A stretch of 64,000 nucleotides of DNA from Fomitopsis serialis (GCF_022376445.1 NW_025954992.1:186001-250000), one strand, 5' to 3'. Numbered from the stretch's first letter, positions 1 to 11,689 are shown. A program made the numbers and translations. The notes: generated by a model not told the origin, from the letters alone.

Positions 1-2113
1 ATCCCCGACAAAGAGAACAAGATTCTCCGACTCATCGACACGGGTATCGGTATGACCAAGGCCGACATGGTCAACAACCTCGGTACCATTGCCAAGTCCG
101 GCACCAAGGTTTGTAGCGATGAGCCTCCACCTGAGATTTTCCATCTGACGATCTGCTCTTAGGGTTTCATGGAGGCATTGAGCTCAGGTGCCGACATTTC
201 CATGATCGGCCAGTTTGGTGTCGGTTTCTACTCCTCGTACCTCGTCGCCGAGCGCGTGCAAGTCATCTCGAAGCACAACGACGATGAGCAGTACATCTGG
301 GAGTCCGCTGCGGGTGGCACCTTCACTATCACTTCCGACAACATCAACCCTCCTCTCGGCCGTGGTACCGAGATCCGTCTCTTCATGAAGGAGGACCAGC
401 TCGAGTACCTCGAGGAGAAGCGCATCAAGGACATTGTCAAGAAGCACTCCGAGTTCATCTCGTACCCCATTCAGTTGGCCGTGACCAAGGAGGTCGAGAA
501 GGTACGTACACGTCTAATGTCACTTGTTGCAGTGCGTCGACTGACACGAATCGTTGTTTAGGAGGTTGAAGACGAGGAGGAGGAGGAGGCGAAGGAGGAT
601 GAAGAGAAGCCGAAGATCGAGGAGGTTGATGAGGAGGAGAAGCCTAAGAAGACCAAGAAGATCAAGGAGAAGGAGGTTCAAAACGAGGAGCTCAACAAGA
701 CGAAGCCCATCTGGACGCGTAACCCCAGCGAGATCACTCAAGAGGAATACTCTGCCTTCTACAAGAGCTTGACGAACGACTGGGAGGAGCATCTCGCTGT
801 CAAGCACTTCTCCGTCGAGGGTCAGCTTGAGTTCAAGGCCATCCTCTTCGTTCCCAAGCGGTAAGTGCACTAGGGTATGTCAGGCGAATGCGTGACTGAC
901 CGTCGCCTTACAGTGCACCCTTCGATCTCTTCGAGACCAAGAAGAAGCGCAACAACATCAAGCTCTATGTTCGCCGCGTCTTCATCATGGACGACTGCGA
1001 GGATCTCATCCCCGAGTACCTCAACTTCGTCAAGGGTATCGTTGACTCTGAGGATCTGCCGCTCAATATCTCTCGTGAGACGCTCCAGCAGAACAAGATC
1101 CTCAAGGTCATCCGCAAGAACATTGTTAAGAAGTGCCTCGACTTGATCACTGAGATCTCGGAGGACAAGGACAACTTCAACAAGTTCTACGAGTCTTTCG
1201 GCAAGAACCTCAAGCTCGGTGTTCACGAGGACGCGCAGAACCGCAGCAAGCTCGCTGAATTCCTCCGCTTCTACACGACGAAGTCGCAGGAGGAGATGAC
1301 CTCGCTCAAGGGTAAGTCGCGTCGACCTCACGTTCATGGCTCATTCGCTAATGATCCCCCTTAGACTACATCACTCGTATGCCCGAGGTCCAGAAGAACA
1401 TCTACTACCTCACTGGCGAGTCGCTCTCTGCTGTGAAGGACTCGCCTTTCCTCGAGGTGCTTAAGCGCAAGGGCTTCGAGGTCCTTCTGCTCGTCGACCC
1501 CATCGACGAGTATGCCATCACCCAGCTCAAGGAGTTCGATGGCCACAAGCTCATCTGTGTGTCGAAGGAGGGCCTCGAGCTCGAGGAGACCGACGAGGAG
1601 AAGAAGGAGCGCGAGGAGGAGGCCAAGCAGTTCGAGGACCTGTGCAAGGCCGTCAAGGATGCGCTCGGCGACAAGGTCGAGAAGGTCGTCGTCTCGAACC
1701 GTATCTCTGACTCGCCGTGCGTGCTCGTCACCGGTCAGTTCGGCTGGTCGTCGAACATGGAGCGCATCATGAAGGCGCAGGCGCTCCGCGACTCGTCGAT
1801 GTCGTCGTACATGGCTTCGAAGAAGACGCTCGAGCTTAACCCGCACAACCCGATCGTCAAGGAGCTCAGGAAGAAGGTGGCGGAGGACCAGGCGGACAAG
1901 TCCGTGCGCGACCTGACGTACCTCCTCTTCGAGACCGCTCTCCTCACCTCTGGTTTCTCGCTCGACGACCCGACGTCGTTCGCGAAGCGCATCCACCGCA
2001 TGATCTCGCTCGGCCTCGACGTCGACGAGGAAGAGTCGGCACCCCTCGCGTCGACCGACGACGCACCCGTAGCAGAGGGCGCGTCGACGTCTGCCATGGA
2101 GGAGATCGACTAG
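1..2113 (+). CDS. HSP90: Cytosolic HSP90 chaperone, 5'-truncated by window edge
   Basis: ATP-dependent chaperone that matures kinases, receptors and other clients in the cytosol. Five exons are visible: 1-108, 163-501, 562-860, 914-1311 and 1365-2113. All introns are 53-60 nt GT-AG, and joined they give an open frame of 630 codons. The N-terminal ATPase domain enters in progress with [28 protein letters not shown] residues (DxGxGMT and GTIAKSG motifs), then [10 protein letters not shown] Lys/Glu-rich charged linker (about 560-680) precedes the middle domain, which has WTRNP, LFVPKRAPFDLFE and [13 protein letters not shown]. The C-terminal dimerisation domain includes [18 protein letters not shown]. 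The protein ends MEEID, a variant of the MEEVD peptide that docks TPR co-chaperones. The start codon and first part of the ATPase domain lie before the window. Confidence 0.98.
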
Positions 2114-2615
2114 ATGGGGTGTTCGGTAGAAGGACCGGGTCTGTTGCTGTCGTGCTCCTTGTAGTGTATCATAGCTTTTGCTTGGGCTTTGTTGTCTTCG
2201 CATTTCACGACCATATCATACGACGCTAATGTAGTGCACATAGCGCATACACAACGAAAATCAATGCATAGCTGTATCTCACTGTTCCCCGGTATACAGT
2301 AGCGTTGTTGTGTTGAGGCGGAATTCTTCACTCTAAGGTGTGCATCGGTGAACGTTGAACGTGGTATCTCCTTCGTCTCGTTCACAATGTGCTTGTGTCT
2401 AAGAAAGACCTTCGTGTAATGGTACGCGGAGTGACGCGGCCACGTGACCGCGTAGGCGTAGCGCTTCGCATCACTTGCAACGCTCTTAATTCGCTCGCTT
2501 CCGTAACGCCCACTACGCTGGTTCGTTCGCTCCACGCAGAATCGATAAGTAGGCATTCTGCTACTTAATGAATACGCCTGCTGAGCTAGTGCATGCAAGC
2601 TCTTTAGCCACCACC
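2114..2615. other. Intergenic: HSP90 3' UTR and upstream region of F-box gene
   Basis: About 500 bases between two plus-strand genes. I see no conserved coding signal; open frames here are short and uncharacteristic. It should hold the HSP90 terminator and the promoter of the F-box gene at 2616. No clear TATA box was recognised. Confidence 0.6.
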
Positions 2616-4013
2616 ATGGCAGTCGTCCCCACATTGGCCAATGCCCCGCGCGATATCCTCAGAGAGGTCTTCACCCATGGGGTCATCTACGGTATGACCG
2701 TGAATAACAAGGGAGAGCGCGTGGAACTCCGTGCCACCCTCTCAGCGGTGTGTCACCAGTGGAAGACGATAGTGGACGCTACACCGCTCCTCTGGTCCTT
2801 GGTCTACATCACTCTCGGCAGGCCTCCTTCTCGCGAGTCATGGGATTTGGCCATGGCGCGATCTGGGACGCAACCCTTGGACATCACTGTCCGTTCAGGA
2901 GGCTGTCCCTTTGAAAAGGAGTTGAGCGCAGTGACCCACGTCATGCAGCTGCTCACTCCACACATCCGGAGGTGGAAGTTGATCCATCTCAGTCTCGACG
3001 ACATGGTAAACGTCAAGGCTGCCGTGTCTCTATGGAAAGGGACGGCCGATGCTTTGGAAGAGATATTCCTAAGCAGCGAACCAGAATGCGATAGCGATAT
3101 CGAAGTTGAGCTGGCTTTGGACCCGACATTCACCGCGCCGAAACTTCAAGTATTCGCGCTTTACGACATTCCCATCATGAAAGGCGGCGGGAGGCTGCCA
3201 AAGCACTTCCCCGTTCTGGACGAGCTTTCACTCGTGCGCTCCACCTTCACCGAAACCACGGGTAATAGCTGGCCGAGGTTGGCGCAGGTACTCAAGAACC
3301 TGAAACACTTGCGCTCTCTCAATTTTGTGCCCGAACACGGAGGCGACGATGATGACGACGAGGACGAAGACGAAGAAGACGAGGACGAGGACGATGAAAA
3401 CGTGCCGGACGTCAGCTCACTCCCTTCTCTGCCCGCCCTTGAAGAACTCATCGTCATGGACATGTCGCTAAGCGCCATCAACAAACTTCTCGGCACGTTC
3501 ACTGCTCCCCGGCTATCGAAGCTGGAGATCGCAAGCTATGAGTCCGGAGATGACGAAGAGGAGCGTCTTCCTAAAACAAAAAAGCTGTTGAATCGTTTCC
3601 CATCCCTGCGTACCCTCAGACTCTGCGACTCCGTCGACGCCATGGAGTTAGAAAACGTGAAGTACCTGGCCGAAGACTTCGAGCGCCTCGAAATCACACA
3701 CGTCGACCTCGAGCCTCTGTTCCAGATGTTGACGAAGCGGACTACGCGGTCGAAGTGGCCCATCCCTAGGTTGCGGTCTATGGAGATGCATTTTGGGGAG
3801 AAAGTACCGGTGGCTGCACTACGCGGTCTCGTTGAAGCATGTGCTACCGCGGGCCATGCTATCGAGAGCGTTGCAGTACACACGGCATCCCAGTGCCCCC
3901 AGAAGGACAACAGTTGGTTCGGGCGCAACGTGCAAAAGTTTTCTTGGACATCGGTGTCCGACATTCATGCAGGGGCCTCCTCTGTGACGTTGGTGTACGG
4001 GCCGCGAGCTTGA
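2616..4013 (+). CDS. F-box-like protein with acidic tract (family A)
   Basis: Single-exon gene of 465 codons plus stop. An ATG at 2568 is in frame, but the start at 2616 is preferred. It sits in a strong context (ccaccaccATGg), and its N-terminus (MAVVPTLANAPRDIL) aligns with the start of the paralogue at 53357 on the minus strand (MAPAPTTLTNFPIDIL). An F-box-like motif occupies about residues 8-70 (DILREVFTHG, AVCHQWKTIVDATPLLWS). A repeat region with leucine-rich spacing follows. At about 3345-3405 there is an almost uninterrupted Asp/Glu tract of roughly 20 residues. F-box proteins are generally substrate receptors of SCF ubiquitin ligases; this specific protein's target is unknown. It is one of five F-box-like genes in the window. 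Confidence 0.85.
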   Translation: MAVVPTLANAPRDILREVFTHGVIYGMTVNNKGERVELRATLSAVCHQWKTIVDATPLLWSLVYITLGRPPSRESWDLAMARSGTQPLDITVRSGGCPFEKELSAVTHVMQLLTPHIRRWKLIHLSLDDMVNVKAAVSLWKGTADALEEIFLSSEPECDSDIEVELALDPTFTAPKLQVFALYDIPIMKGGGRLPKHFPVLDELSLVRSTFTETTGNSWPRLAQVLKNLKHLRSLNFVPEHGGDDDDDEDEDEEDEDEDDENVPDVSSLPSLPALEELIVMDMSLSAINKLLGTFTAPRLSKLEIASYESGDDEEERLPKTKKLLNRFPSLRTLRLCDSVDAMELENVKYLAEDFERLEITHVDLEPLFQMLTKRTTRSKWPIPRLRSMEMHFGEKVPVAALRGLVEACATAGHAIESVAVHTASQCPQKDNSWFGRNVQKFSWTSVSDIHAGASSVTLVYGPRA

Positions 4014-4371
4014 TGACCTCGTCGTCGGATGAGTCGTTGATGTATGCTGGACTGTGCGATTGATGATTGAGTTTGTCATAACTACTGATTAGTCTTGCAG
4101 TACCTTACACACACTGTCTTGCCACTGGTAGGACATTTGTTGCGCTGGGTTGTGGACATTGTTAATGTGCTCTGGCGGTCTAATGGTCTCGCCCATGTCT
4201 TGTAGTATTGTTCCAGGCCAGCGGTCCGTACCACATGCACCTGTTCCTGTCGATCGTATACCGTTGCGGGGCTCTGTACATTGACAATAGTACACGACTC
4301 GTTTCACCAATACGTCCTGGGCAAGTGGAATGGTTGTACTCGTGTAATGGAACCTCGAACTTGCCGCCCAG
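4014..4371. other. Intergenic between convergent genes
   Basis: 3' flanks of the F-box gene (+) and the hydrolase gene (-). No coding signal beyond antisense shadows, and no terminator motif that I can name. Confidence 0.55.
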
Positions 4372-5817
4372 TCAATAATTTGTAGTCTTCTCCAGCAGCC
4401 ATCGAATCCCTGCCCTCAAGTCCTGGTCGTGCTTGACCGCTTGAGTCAATTCGGGATTCATTGTCGCAAATATGTGCGGTACACCAGGATAACTGAACGT
4501 AAGTCAGCATCACGCAGGTCCAAAGCTGCTGAGATCCGACTCACACATCAATCTTGGTCTCCACGCCAGCTTCGTGTAGGACTTTCTCGTAGAGCAAGCA
4601 TTCGTCCCTGACAGGATCCCACCCGCAGATTTGAATATACAGCGGCGGGAGGGCGGCATGCGAGGGATAGAGGAGAGGAGAGAACTCCGGATTGAACGGG
4701 TCTGCCTGTATCGTCCCTGGATTGGGTCAGAGATGCGTAAAAAGCAGTCAGCCATAGGGAACCCAACTGAGAAGAAAGAGTGACACTTACGGGCATAGAA
4801 GAGTAGGTCGTCGCGCGTCAGGATAGGTGCATCCTTCAGTTCCTCCATGGAAAGCAGCTCCGTTTCGTGTCTATGAAGTCGGTCCATGAGGTCCCGCCAA
4901 GGTGTCTAACACGCACTCAGGACGCCCACTTTGCAGGAACCGCGTCAGGATGTACCACTTGCGGATACTGCAGAACATGCCCAGTGAGTTGGCGCCCACG
5001 GAAGAACGGATCGTCCCGCGCGCGGTGTGTCAGTACTGCTACAATATTACCACCGGACGACTGTCCACCAAGCAGGAAACCTCTCGCTACGGAAGCCGAA
5101 AGCAAGGCTGCACTCTCTGCCGCCTGGGCCATGATTGCAAAGTAAGGTTCAAAATTTGGATTAGCTAGACGGTGCGACATACCCATTTCAGTGCAGCATA
5201 GCAGTCATTCAATGCAGTGGGAAACGGGAACTCTGGGGCTAGTCTGTGATCGTACAATGCGTTATGCCAGTATATCTAATCCACGAGCAGTGGTCGGTCC
5301 TCGTACCTGTACTCGACATTGACAGTGACGATTCCCAACTCTACGCTGAGGGTGCGCAGGAGGTAATCATCAGTATCAAGGGACCCAGTGATGAATCCTG
5401 ACGCCGGTGCGATGCGACGCGTGAGCCTGTTGGTCAACACAGAAGCGTGGCTTCTAACATGTACCTCCGCCATGAACCCAGACCATCAGAGGAAAGACTT
5501 CACCGCCGCTCGTGGGGATCGTGCATCTGGCGGTGATCTTGCCACCGTCCACCGCCACTTCGTGGTCTACAACGCGGTACTCCGTCTCTGCAAGTTATAG
5601 CGAGTGCTCAGTCTGTATATCTCCATGTCTATGAGTCAGACCGCTCACCCGCAGGCAGACGAGCACCTCGTATCTTCTTCAAAGCAGGCACGACGATGTC
5701 TTTCGCCAAATTCCGCCACGCTTGTATGTCTTCCCCGATGGGCGGAGGCGGCGAGAGCTGGGCGAGCAGCGCAGCGTACTCGGGGTCAGGAGTAGCCAAG
5801 TATCGATTCTGAGCCAT
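4372..5817 (-). CDS. Alpha/beta-hydrolase, HSL/esterase-lipase type (alpha/beta hydrolase-3)
   Basis: Multi-exon gene read on the minus strand. Exon 1 is 5649-5817 (MAQNRYLATPDPEYAALLAQ), followed by exons at 5465-5587 and 5307-5397 and at least four more, ending at the TGA at 4372. The protein carries the oxyanion-hole motif HGGG (V-W-V-H-G-G-G) and then ITGSLDTDDYLLRTLS and NVEYRLAPEFPFP. It also has a nucleophile elbow GQSSGGN (G-x-S-x-G) and a C-terminal segment with GWDPVRDECLLYE and YPGVPHIF. The Asp and His there are good candidates for the remaining catalytic triad residues. These are family hallmarks of hormone-sensitive-lipase-like esterases acting on short acyl or aryl esters. The natural substrate cannot be told. 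I see no signal peptide, so a cytosolic location is inferred. The middle splice junctions near 4900-4960 are the least certain. Confidence 0.9.
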
Positions 5818-6429
5818 GGTACCGTACGGTACGCTGCGTTCGGAATGCAGTCACGGTCGGATGAAGTCGATCTTATATCTGTCTGATGGTGCCGGTGAGC
5901 GCTGACTCATCGTACCGATCTCTCGTCGCATTGTCTCAGCAGACCGGCTCGAACCTCAGGGTGCTTGTGGGGATTCATTAAGTAGCGCTTGTAATATATG
6001 AAGGCCTTATTTGCCGCCCGCGAAGAGCGACTGTACGACGTTCCGCCTGTAGGTAGTATACAGCATCCCGAGCTCCTGTCCGCAGCATCCAGTCAACCAA
6101 CCCCAGCAACGAGCGTATGCAGAGAAAACTCACCTCCAATGTAAATGGATCGCCACCGGAGGCGATACCATCCGGGGGTGTGCAGATGCCAGGCGCACGC
6201 CATCTGATGTCTCGCCCCCACACATCTATGACATCAAGTCCTGCTGTAACGGATCTATACATCCAGCCTACGGCGTTAATACCCAAATGTACACTACCTA
6301 AGCAAAACAACAACGAAAGGAGTGACAGCTCAAGCACAGCAAAGCAGAGTCCGAGACGACACCAGTGTGTCCCACACGCGACCACATACACCTATAGATA
6401 AGTTAAAGCCCCAACCAGAGAGCAGTTCG
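5818..6429. other. Intergenic between two minus-strand genes
   Basis: About 610 bases holding the promoter of the hydrolase and the 3' flank of the lipid kinase. I see no conserved coding sequence and no RNA gene. Confidence 0.5.
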
Positions 6430-8550
6430 TCACTTCCTCGGCGCGTCTTCCGGGAGGTGGAACTCCGCTTGGTAATAGCCACACGGACTGAGAACAGTCG
6501 CCAACCCGCGGTGGCACTCCACCTCGAAACTCGCGAAGGGATAGCTCTCCCCATCGACGGAGAAGCAGCCGTTCGCCTTGTACGGTTCAACACGGTAGGC
6601 GGTCGCCCTGAAGTAATGTTGCTGTATGCGGGATCAGTGGTAGTGCAGAGTGGCAGGAACTGTACTGACCGTGTCCATCCAGAATTGGTCACCACTCTCC
6701 GAGCCTGCCATGGCGTCGATCATCACTTTCCGAGTGGACTGGCCAGGGCGCGTGAGTAGAGCAGAATGACAAGTCTCCCGAGAAACATACAAGCTCCTGG
6801 GCGACGACATCAAGCAGCCCGTCGTCCGGTATAGACACCGGGAACTGCATCAAGTCTTTCGAGACATACGAGCCCTTCCCTGCGTATACAAACGACAGCG
6901 GCTTCATGAACGTCACCCAGCCATCCGCATCCGGTTCCGACACCACTGATGGTCGTTTCGGCTCGAGAGGTGTGGTTGAGTTGACAGTCGTCCCTCCAAT
7001 CGTCGACTCGTAGCCTGTCGTTGCTGTCCATGGTGTAGGAGCCGGGGAAGAAGGCGGTAATGAGGAGTGCTGGCTGTACTGTGCTTTTGCGTTGGCACGA
7101 TATGCGTTGAGATCCTGAACCATCTTGCGCTTATCGCTTTCTACGACCTTCAACGATAGCTGCACCGGACAGCGCGTCTTCCGGAGAACTGAGAGACTTT
7201 AGCCTTGGTCTGCTCTACGGAAGCCTAGATCGCGTACCTCCAAAGATATACCCAAGCACGAAACGCCTATTGAAGACATGCGTGAGCAGACGGTCAGACC
7301 GACTGATATTTGCGGGACTAACGTTGCGCCCAAGCAGCGCATCCATTCCGTTCCTAGGTCCAAGTCTGCGAACAGACCGACGGTTTGTGACAAGAAAGAG
7401 AACGTTCTGTGACCATTCTGCGCGACAGACATCAAGTCAATGTGCATCGGGCGGCCTGACAAGAAGACAATGTTTTAGGTGCGCTTATCAAGTCTGCGCA
7501 TTACTCACCCTTGATGGCATTCAAGGCACCTGCAGATACGTCGTATCCATCCTAAGACACGAGGAAGTCAGGTTGTTGATACGCAGGAGAAGCATCCATA
7601 TTACCTGCATTCCTAGGATATTCAATGAAAGGCCGTTTCCGGACCCGCTCGGCACAGGCGCGATAGGTATGCGGAAGGCTCGTTCCGGATCTCTATGCTC
7701 AGCGAAACCATTGATGACCTCATGGATTGAACCATCCCCGGAGACGACTACGACTGCGTCGTATTGATCCAGATCAAGCTCCCTCATGAGCTCACGGGCA
7801 TGTCCACCGTAGCTCGTGACTTATTGGTAGGGTGAGCGTGAATGGTGATCCAATTAGTGACAGGCTCACATGTCGAGTCAACAATACAACGTGCTGCGTG
7901 AAACACAGGTTCAATGCGCTCATTAAAATGAGCAATTGCATTGCCCTAGCATGACGGGTATGAGTAGGTGAGCTGAACCACCGCAGGTGACTGAGACTCG
8001 CCGGTCCGCTCTTGGGATTTATCAAGATCTTCAGCTTCTTATGCCGCTTAACACCTGCAGGACATGCGTTCAGACAAACCATTCAGCTAGTCAGAGGGAC
8101 ACGCACCCGCGTACGCCTTGTCCATCAACCTTGTCGCGAACAATGCCGCATGCTCTACCTCGTCCATCCGTACGCTACCTGAGACATGCACAAGGGCGAG
8201 GGGGGACTTCGCATTTCGCCTAGCGAGGAAGGAAAGGTTGAAGAGTCCTCCCTTGAGCTCAGCCCAAAGGACATGATGTACATTGCTCTCGACACGAGGC
8301 CAGCGCTCTGTGAAGCGAGATTGACAGCGGTGTTAGAAGCGGCCAGTACTATCCATTCAACTGCGCACAGAAGGAGGCACGCTGACTTACTGTCCGAATT
8401 TCTCTGAACAAGCAAGGAGTCTCCGGTGAGCGTGACAGCAGTCGACCGGCCTTGTGCACCTATGATGAGCGTATTGGCGTCTGAGTGCGTTGGCCTGCTC
8501 AAAGGCAGTGGTGGCGGCGATGCGCTGCGTTTCCCGCACGGAAAGCACAT
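6430..8550 (-). CDS. Sphingoid long-chain-base kinase (sphingosine/diacylglycerol kinase family)
   Basis: Phosphorylates long-chain sphingoid bases such as sphingosine or phytosphingosine, as yeast Lcb4/Lcb5 do. The diacylglycerol-kinase catalytic fold is clear. In order come HHVLWAELKGGLFNLSFLAR, then KILINPKSGP (conserved block 1), and then VVVSGDGSIHEVINGF with the nucleotide-binding SGDG. These are followed by IAPVPSGSGNGLSLN, then MSVAQNGHRTFSFLSQT and DLGTEWMR. The C-terminus has QHYFRATAYRVEP, GCFSVDGESYPF and GYYQAEFHLPED before the stop at 6430. There are at least seven short introns. A Pro/Ser/Thr-rich low-complexity insert lies at about 6900-7060. The start at 8550 is uncertain: the first exon (ANTLIIGAQGRSTAVTLTGD) is solid, but the residues before it are Pro/Ser-rich and may belong to the leader. 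A divergent promoter is shared with the methyltransferase. Confidence 0.88.
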
Positions 8551-8915
8551 CGTGGACTGGCACAGGACCGTGTCGGGAGAGAGTATGCTACAACCCGGCG
8601 AGCTGGGAGGAGAGGACGGAAGGAGAGGAGTCTGGCAAGCCCCTTGCTGCGGCTCTGACCGTGTCAAGACCGTGTTCGGCGCGCTGAGCGACGCGGGACC
8701 GGAACACCAAAACACGGCCATCTTATCAGACAAGGGGTTATCACGCACTCTATAATTAAACCCATCTTATCGAGCTAGCTGCCGTGGTCGGCACCGCGCT
8801 CGCACTCTCACCATCCACCACTCGAGTCAGTCAGGAAATCGCAATGGTCAGGAGACACGACGTGCTTGCGTATCCATCGACGCACCTGCGACTAGGCCGA
8901 TAGGAGGAGGATAGA
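8551..8915. promoter_or_regulatory. Divergent promoter region with a TATA-like element
   Basis: About 365 bases between the start of the minus-strand lipid kinase and the plus-strand methyltransferase. An AT-rich element, tataattaaa at 8751-8760, stands out in GC-rich surroundings about 155 bases upstream of the methyltransferase ATG. Its role is inferred from position only. Confidence 0.35.
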
Positions 8916-9903
8916 ATGGCTCGATTTCCCGGAGCTCTGCGTGCTATAAGACCCTCGTCTTCCTGCCTCTCTCGTGCCATCTCCATCCCTTCCCCCGTCT
9001 CCGCCAGGGCCTGTCGCAGTATGGCTACGGTGCATAAGATGGCCCAGGAGGGCTTTGGATCCGGAACGAATGAGCTCTACGATCGGTGGGTCTCCAGAAC
9101 ACGCATCAGGTGTGTCACACATTGAACACGTCCTCGGATGTGCCAGTGCCCGGCCTTCCTACCAGCCTGCCGCGATCTCGCACATCCGAGATGCTATTGC
9201 CAGTGCTCAATCTCTCAACGTCATTGAGATCGGCGCGGGCACCGGTATCTTCACCCGTGCCTTCCTTGCACACCCGGCCTTCTCCACTTCTATCCAGGCC
9301 CTCAGAGCAGTCGAACCCAGCGCGGGCATGCGCGAGGTCTTCACGTCTTCGGTCAAGGACGAGCGTATCACAGTCAGCGAAGGCACGTTCGACAGCACCG
9401 GCGCACCCGATGCGTCCGCCGACGCGATCATCGTCGCGCAGGCCTTCCACTGGTGCCCCGACTACGACAAGGCGGCAAAGGAGTTCGCGAGGGTGCTCAA
9501 GCCGGGCGGCGTAGTCGCGCTCATCTGGAACCTGGAGGATCGCGACGGCGCAGCGTGGGTCGCCCAGCTGCGCGACCGCATCGAGAGGCACGAGTCTGGC
9601 ACGCCCCAGTTCCGCCTGAACCTCTGGCGCGCCCTCTTCTCGACGCCATCCTACACGTCCCTCTTCCAGCCGCACGAGGAGCAGACCTGGACGTACGCCC
9701 TCCCGGGCTCGCGCGACATCGTCATCAACCGCGCGTTAAGCAAAAGCTACATAGCTGTTCTGCCTCCGGACGAGAAGGAGAAGGTTGTGCAGGACATCGA
9801 CGAGATCCTGCGCAAGGGAGAGGGCAAGAAGTGGACAGACGAGAGTCAGGGTATCTTCGAGTATCCTTATGGAACCTTGGTCGTCACTTTCAGGAAGAGG
9901 TGA
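8916..9903 (+). CDS. SAM-dependent class I methyltransferase
   Basis: Two exons, 8916-9085 and 9147-9903, separated by a 61-nt intron; joined they give 308 residues. The Rossmann-type methyltransferase domain starts near residue 80 with motif I, VIEIGAGTGIFTRAFL. It continues with AVEPSAGM, DAIIVAQAFHWC and a motif near EFARVLKPGGVVALIWN. This is the Methyltransf_11-like arrangement common in fungal small-molecule methyltransferases; the substrate is unknown. The first 35 residues (MARFPGALRAIRPSSSCLSR and onward) are Arg/Ser/Ala-rich and lack acidic residues, which resembles a mitochondrial presequence. An internal Met at residue 36 (MATVHKMAQEGF) could serve as an alternative cytosolic start, so dual targeting is possible but only inferred. 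Confidence 0.9.
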
Positions 9904-10009
9904 AAGCAAATGCAATGGTGGTTGCGAACACCCATGTAACAACAGTCCTACCCAGGTAGTCATTGTGTCAAATCTAAATGATAACATACCCCAGCGCCCA
10001 GGCGGATGC

Positions 10010-11689
10010 TTACATGCACTCGTATGTGACAGGACCTTCCCACTGCAACCCTTTGAGGAGCTGAGGCGGCCATCCTATTCCTACCAGCTTCACTGTCTTC
10101 AACGGTATTTGTCGACTGGAGGCTTGCCGCATGCAAGCTACCAATAACCGTTTGGTTTCAAGGTTGTGATACACCCCGATGAGGTCCAGCGTTGATAGCT
10201 GTGGACAATTCACGTCGCCGTCGTCGTGACCGCCTGTCGCCGGCGTGAACAACAAGGACAGTATCACCGCTAGCGCTTCGGGAGACATGTTGATCAGACG
10301 GAGCAGACGGAGGTTCTTCGTAGAATGAAGGCAGAACGACCAGTCTGCATGCGGCATGGTCCCGAACTCGCAGCTTTGATCTTCAAGAGTCAACTCCTCG
10401 AGCCGCGAGACGTCGAGGTTCTCGAACGCAGTCCGATATGGGAGGTATAAGAGGTCCGGACGACCGCCCTGTACGGCCACGTCAACGGTGCCCACTGACC
10501 CCGACCAACTTTCGGAGAGGTCTGGACGGAGAGTGAGCCGGAATTCCTCGACATCATGGGTAAGGTCGAGTGAACGGATGCACGGCAGCGGCATCAAGCG
10601 GCTCGTGTCCGGAGGGAGCATGTCAAGAGATAAGTCGTCACGACCGCGCTCGACGATGGTAGCGAGGTGCACGTGGGCATGGGTGGCCGTGAGGTCCAGG
10701 CTGGCCAGCAGAGTTGCCATCCAATTGGAAGGCTGGTACACCAAGTGCAAATCTCGGAGTCGCGAGAGCGTTACAAGCCGCGGACGCGCGGACGGATGTT
10801 CCGAAATTCTTCGCGCCAGCTTGAGCAAGCTGCAGCAGTACATCAATTGTTCCAAGTGAGGGCACCTTTCTAAGACGTCCAGAAACACATCCGGCGGTGG
10901 GACGCGACCGTCCTGATCACGAAGCTTCAGCTGGGTGAGGTTGTTGAAGATCCCAGACGTCCAATGGATGTTGAAGCTGGTGAGTTCTACGGTCCGAATC
11001 TTGGGGGTAGCGTCGGCGAAGAGCGTGTCCCTTGTGACGTCCTCTAGCCTATTGTCCGGGTCCGGGAACGGTCCGTCCCCTGGCTGTAGGCAGAGAACTG
11101 TGAGGTTCGGTGCAGGCTCCGTGAGCACATCAAGGAAGTCTTCCATGTCGTCCGGCTCCAACAGAGAGACACGCAAACTCTGCAACCGCTGGAGTGGTAG
11201 TCGGTCCCGTAATTTCGCCCGTTCGAAGGATAGCGCGGGTAACTCGTAAATCCAGTACTTCACGCACATATTTTTGGAGCGTGCCAGGAACAGCTTGGCG
11301 AGGTCGAGAGGCAGAAAGGGGATGTGCGTCCAGAGGCGTGACGCGGCGAGCGCGACGGTGCGCCAGTGCGCGCAGACGTGGGTCATATCGAGGACGGGTT
11401 TGTGCTCGTGCTCTAGCTGTGACTTGTCTTCTGTCACGAGTAGGAAGATCTCGATGAGCATCTCCGGGGGAAGACGGTGAACGAGCGCGACCGAGTTGCG
11501 CAAGCGCTTCAGGGTACATATCCGTCGCGAGATGTGGTACCGCTCGTCGGTGAGTTCGTTGAGCTTGCTGTCCACAGACTCGAGCAGAGCGGAGGTATTG
11601 AGCCCGAGAGTCGCCTCGGGAGGCGGGGTGAGGGGTAGGAATGGCCTTGCCGCTTCTCTAGCTTCATCATACGCGGAGTAGTGGCTCAT
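10010..11689 (-). CDS. F-box-like protein, first of a tandem trio (family B)
   Basis: Single-exon gene of 559 codons with no visible break. The N-terminus MSHYSAYDEAREAARPFLPL is followed by TPPPEATLGL, a coiled region (SALLESVDSKLNELTDERYH), then an F-box-like motif LVHRLPPEMLIEIFLLV...THVCAHWRTVALAASRLWTHIPF. The rest consists of leucine-rich-like segments (LQSLRVSL, LTVLCLQP, LTQLKLRD, LEQLMYCC, LRDLHLVYQ). This is the architecture of Agaricomycete F-box/LRR-like proteins, presumed SCF adaptors. The neighbours at 12338 and 14682 share the same N-terminal layout and order, which indicates local tandem duplication. This member is the reference against which breaks in the other two were judged. 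Confidence 0.88.
   Translation of the reverse strand: MSHYSAYDEAREAARPFLPLTPPPEATLGLNTSALLESVDSKLNELTDERYHISRRICTLKRLRNSVALVHRLPPEMLIEIFLLVTEDKSQLEHEHKPVLDMTHVCAHWRTVALAASRLWTHIPFLPLDLAKLFLARSKNMCVKYWIYELPALSFERAKLRDRLPLQRLQSLRVSLLEPDDMEDFLDVLTEPAPNLTVLCLQPGDGPFPDPDNRLEDVTRDTLFADATPKIRTVELTSFNIHWTSGIFNNLTQLKLRDQDGRVPPPDVFLDVLERCPHLEQLMYCCSLLKLARRISEHPSARPRLVTLSRLRDLHLVYQPSNWMATLLASLDLTATHAHVHLATIVERGRDDLSLDMLPPDTSRLMPLPCIRSLDLTHDVEEFRLTLRPDLSESWSGSVGTVDVAVQGGRPDLLYLPYRTAFENLDVSRLEELTLEDQSCEFGTMPHADWSFCLHSTKNLRLLRLINMSPEALAVILSLLFTPATGGHDDGDVNCPQLSTLDLIGVYHNLETKRLLVACMRQASSRQIPLKTVKLVGIGWPPQLLKGLQWEGPVTYECM

Noticed and set aside
870..2203. Long antisense frames over HSP90
   Set aside because: Shadows of codon bias in a conserved coding sequence; introns and motifs place the gene on the plus strand.
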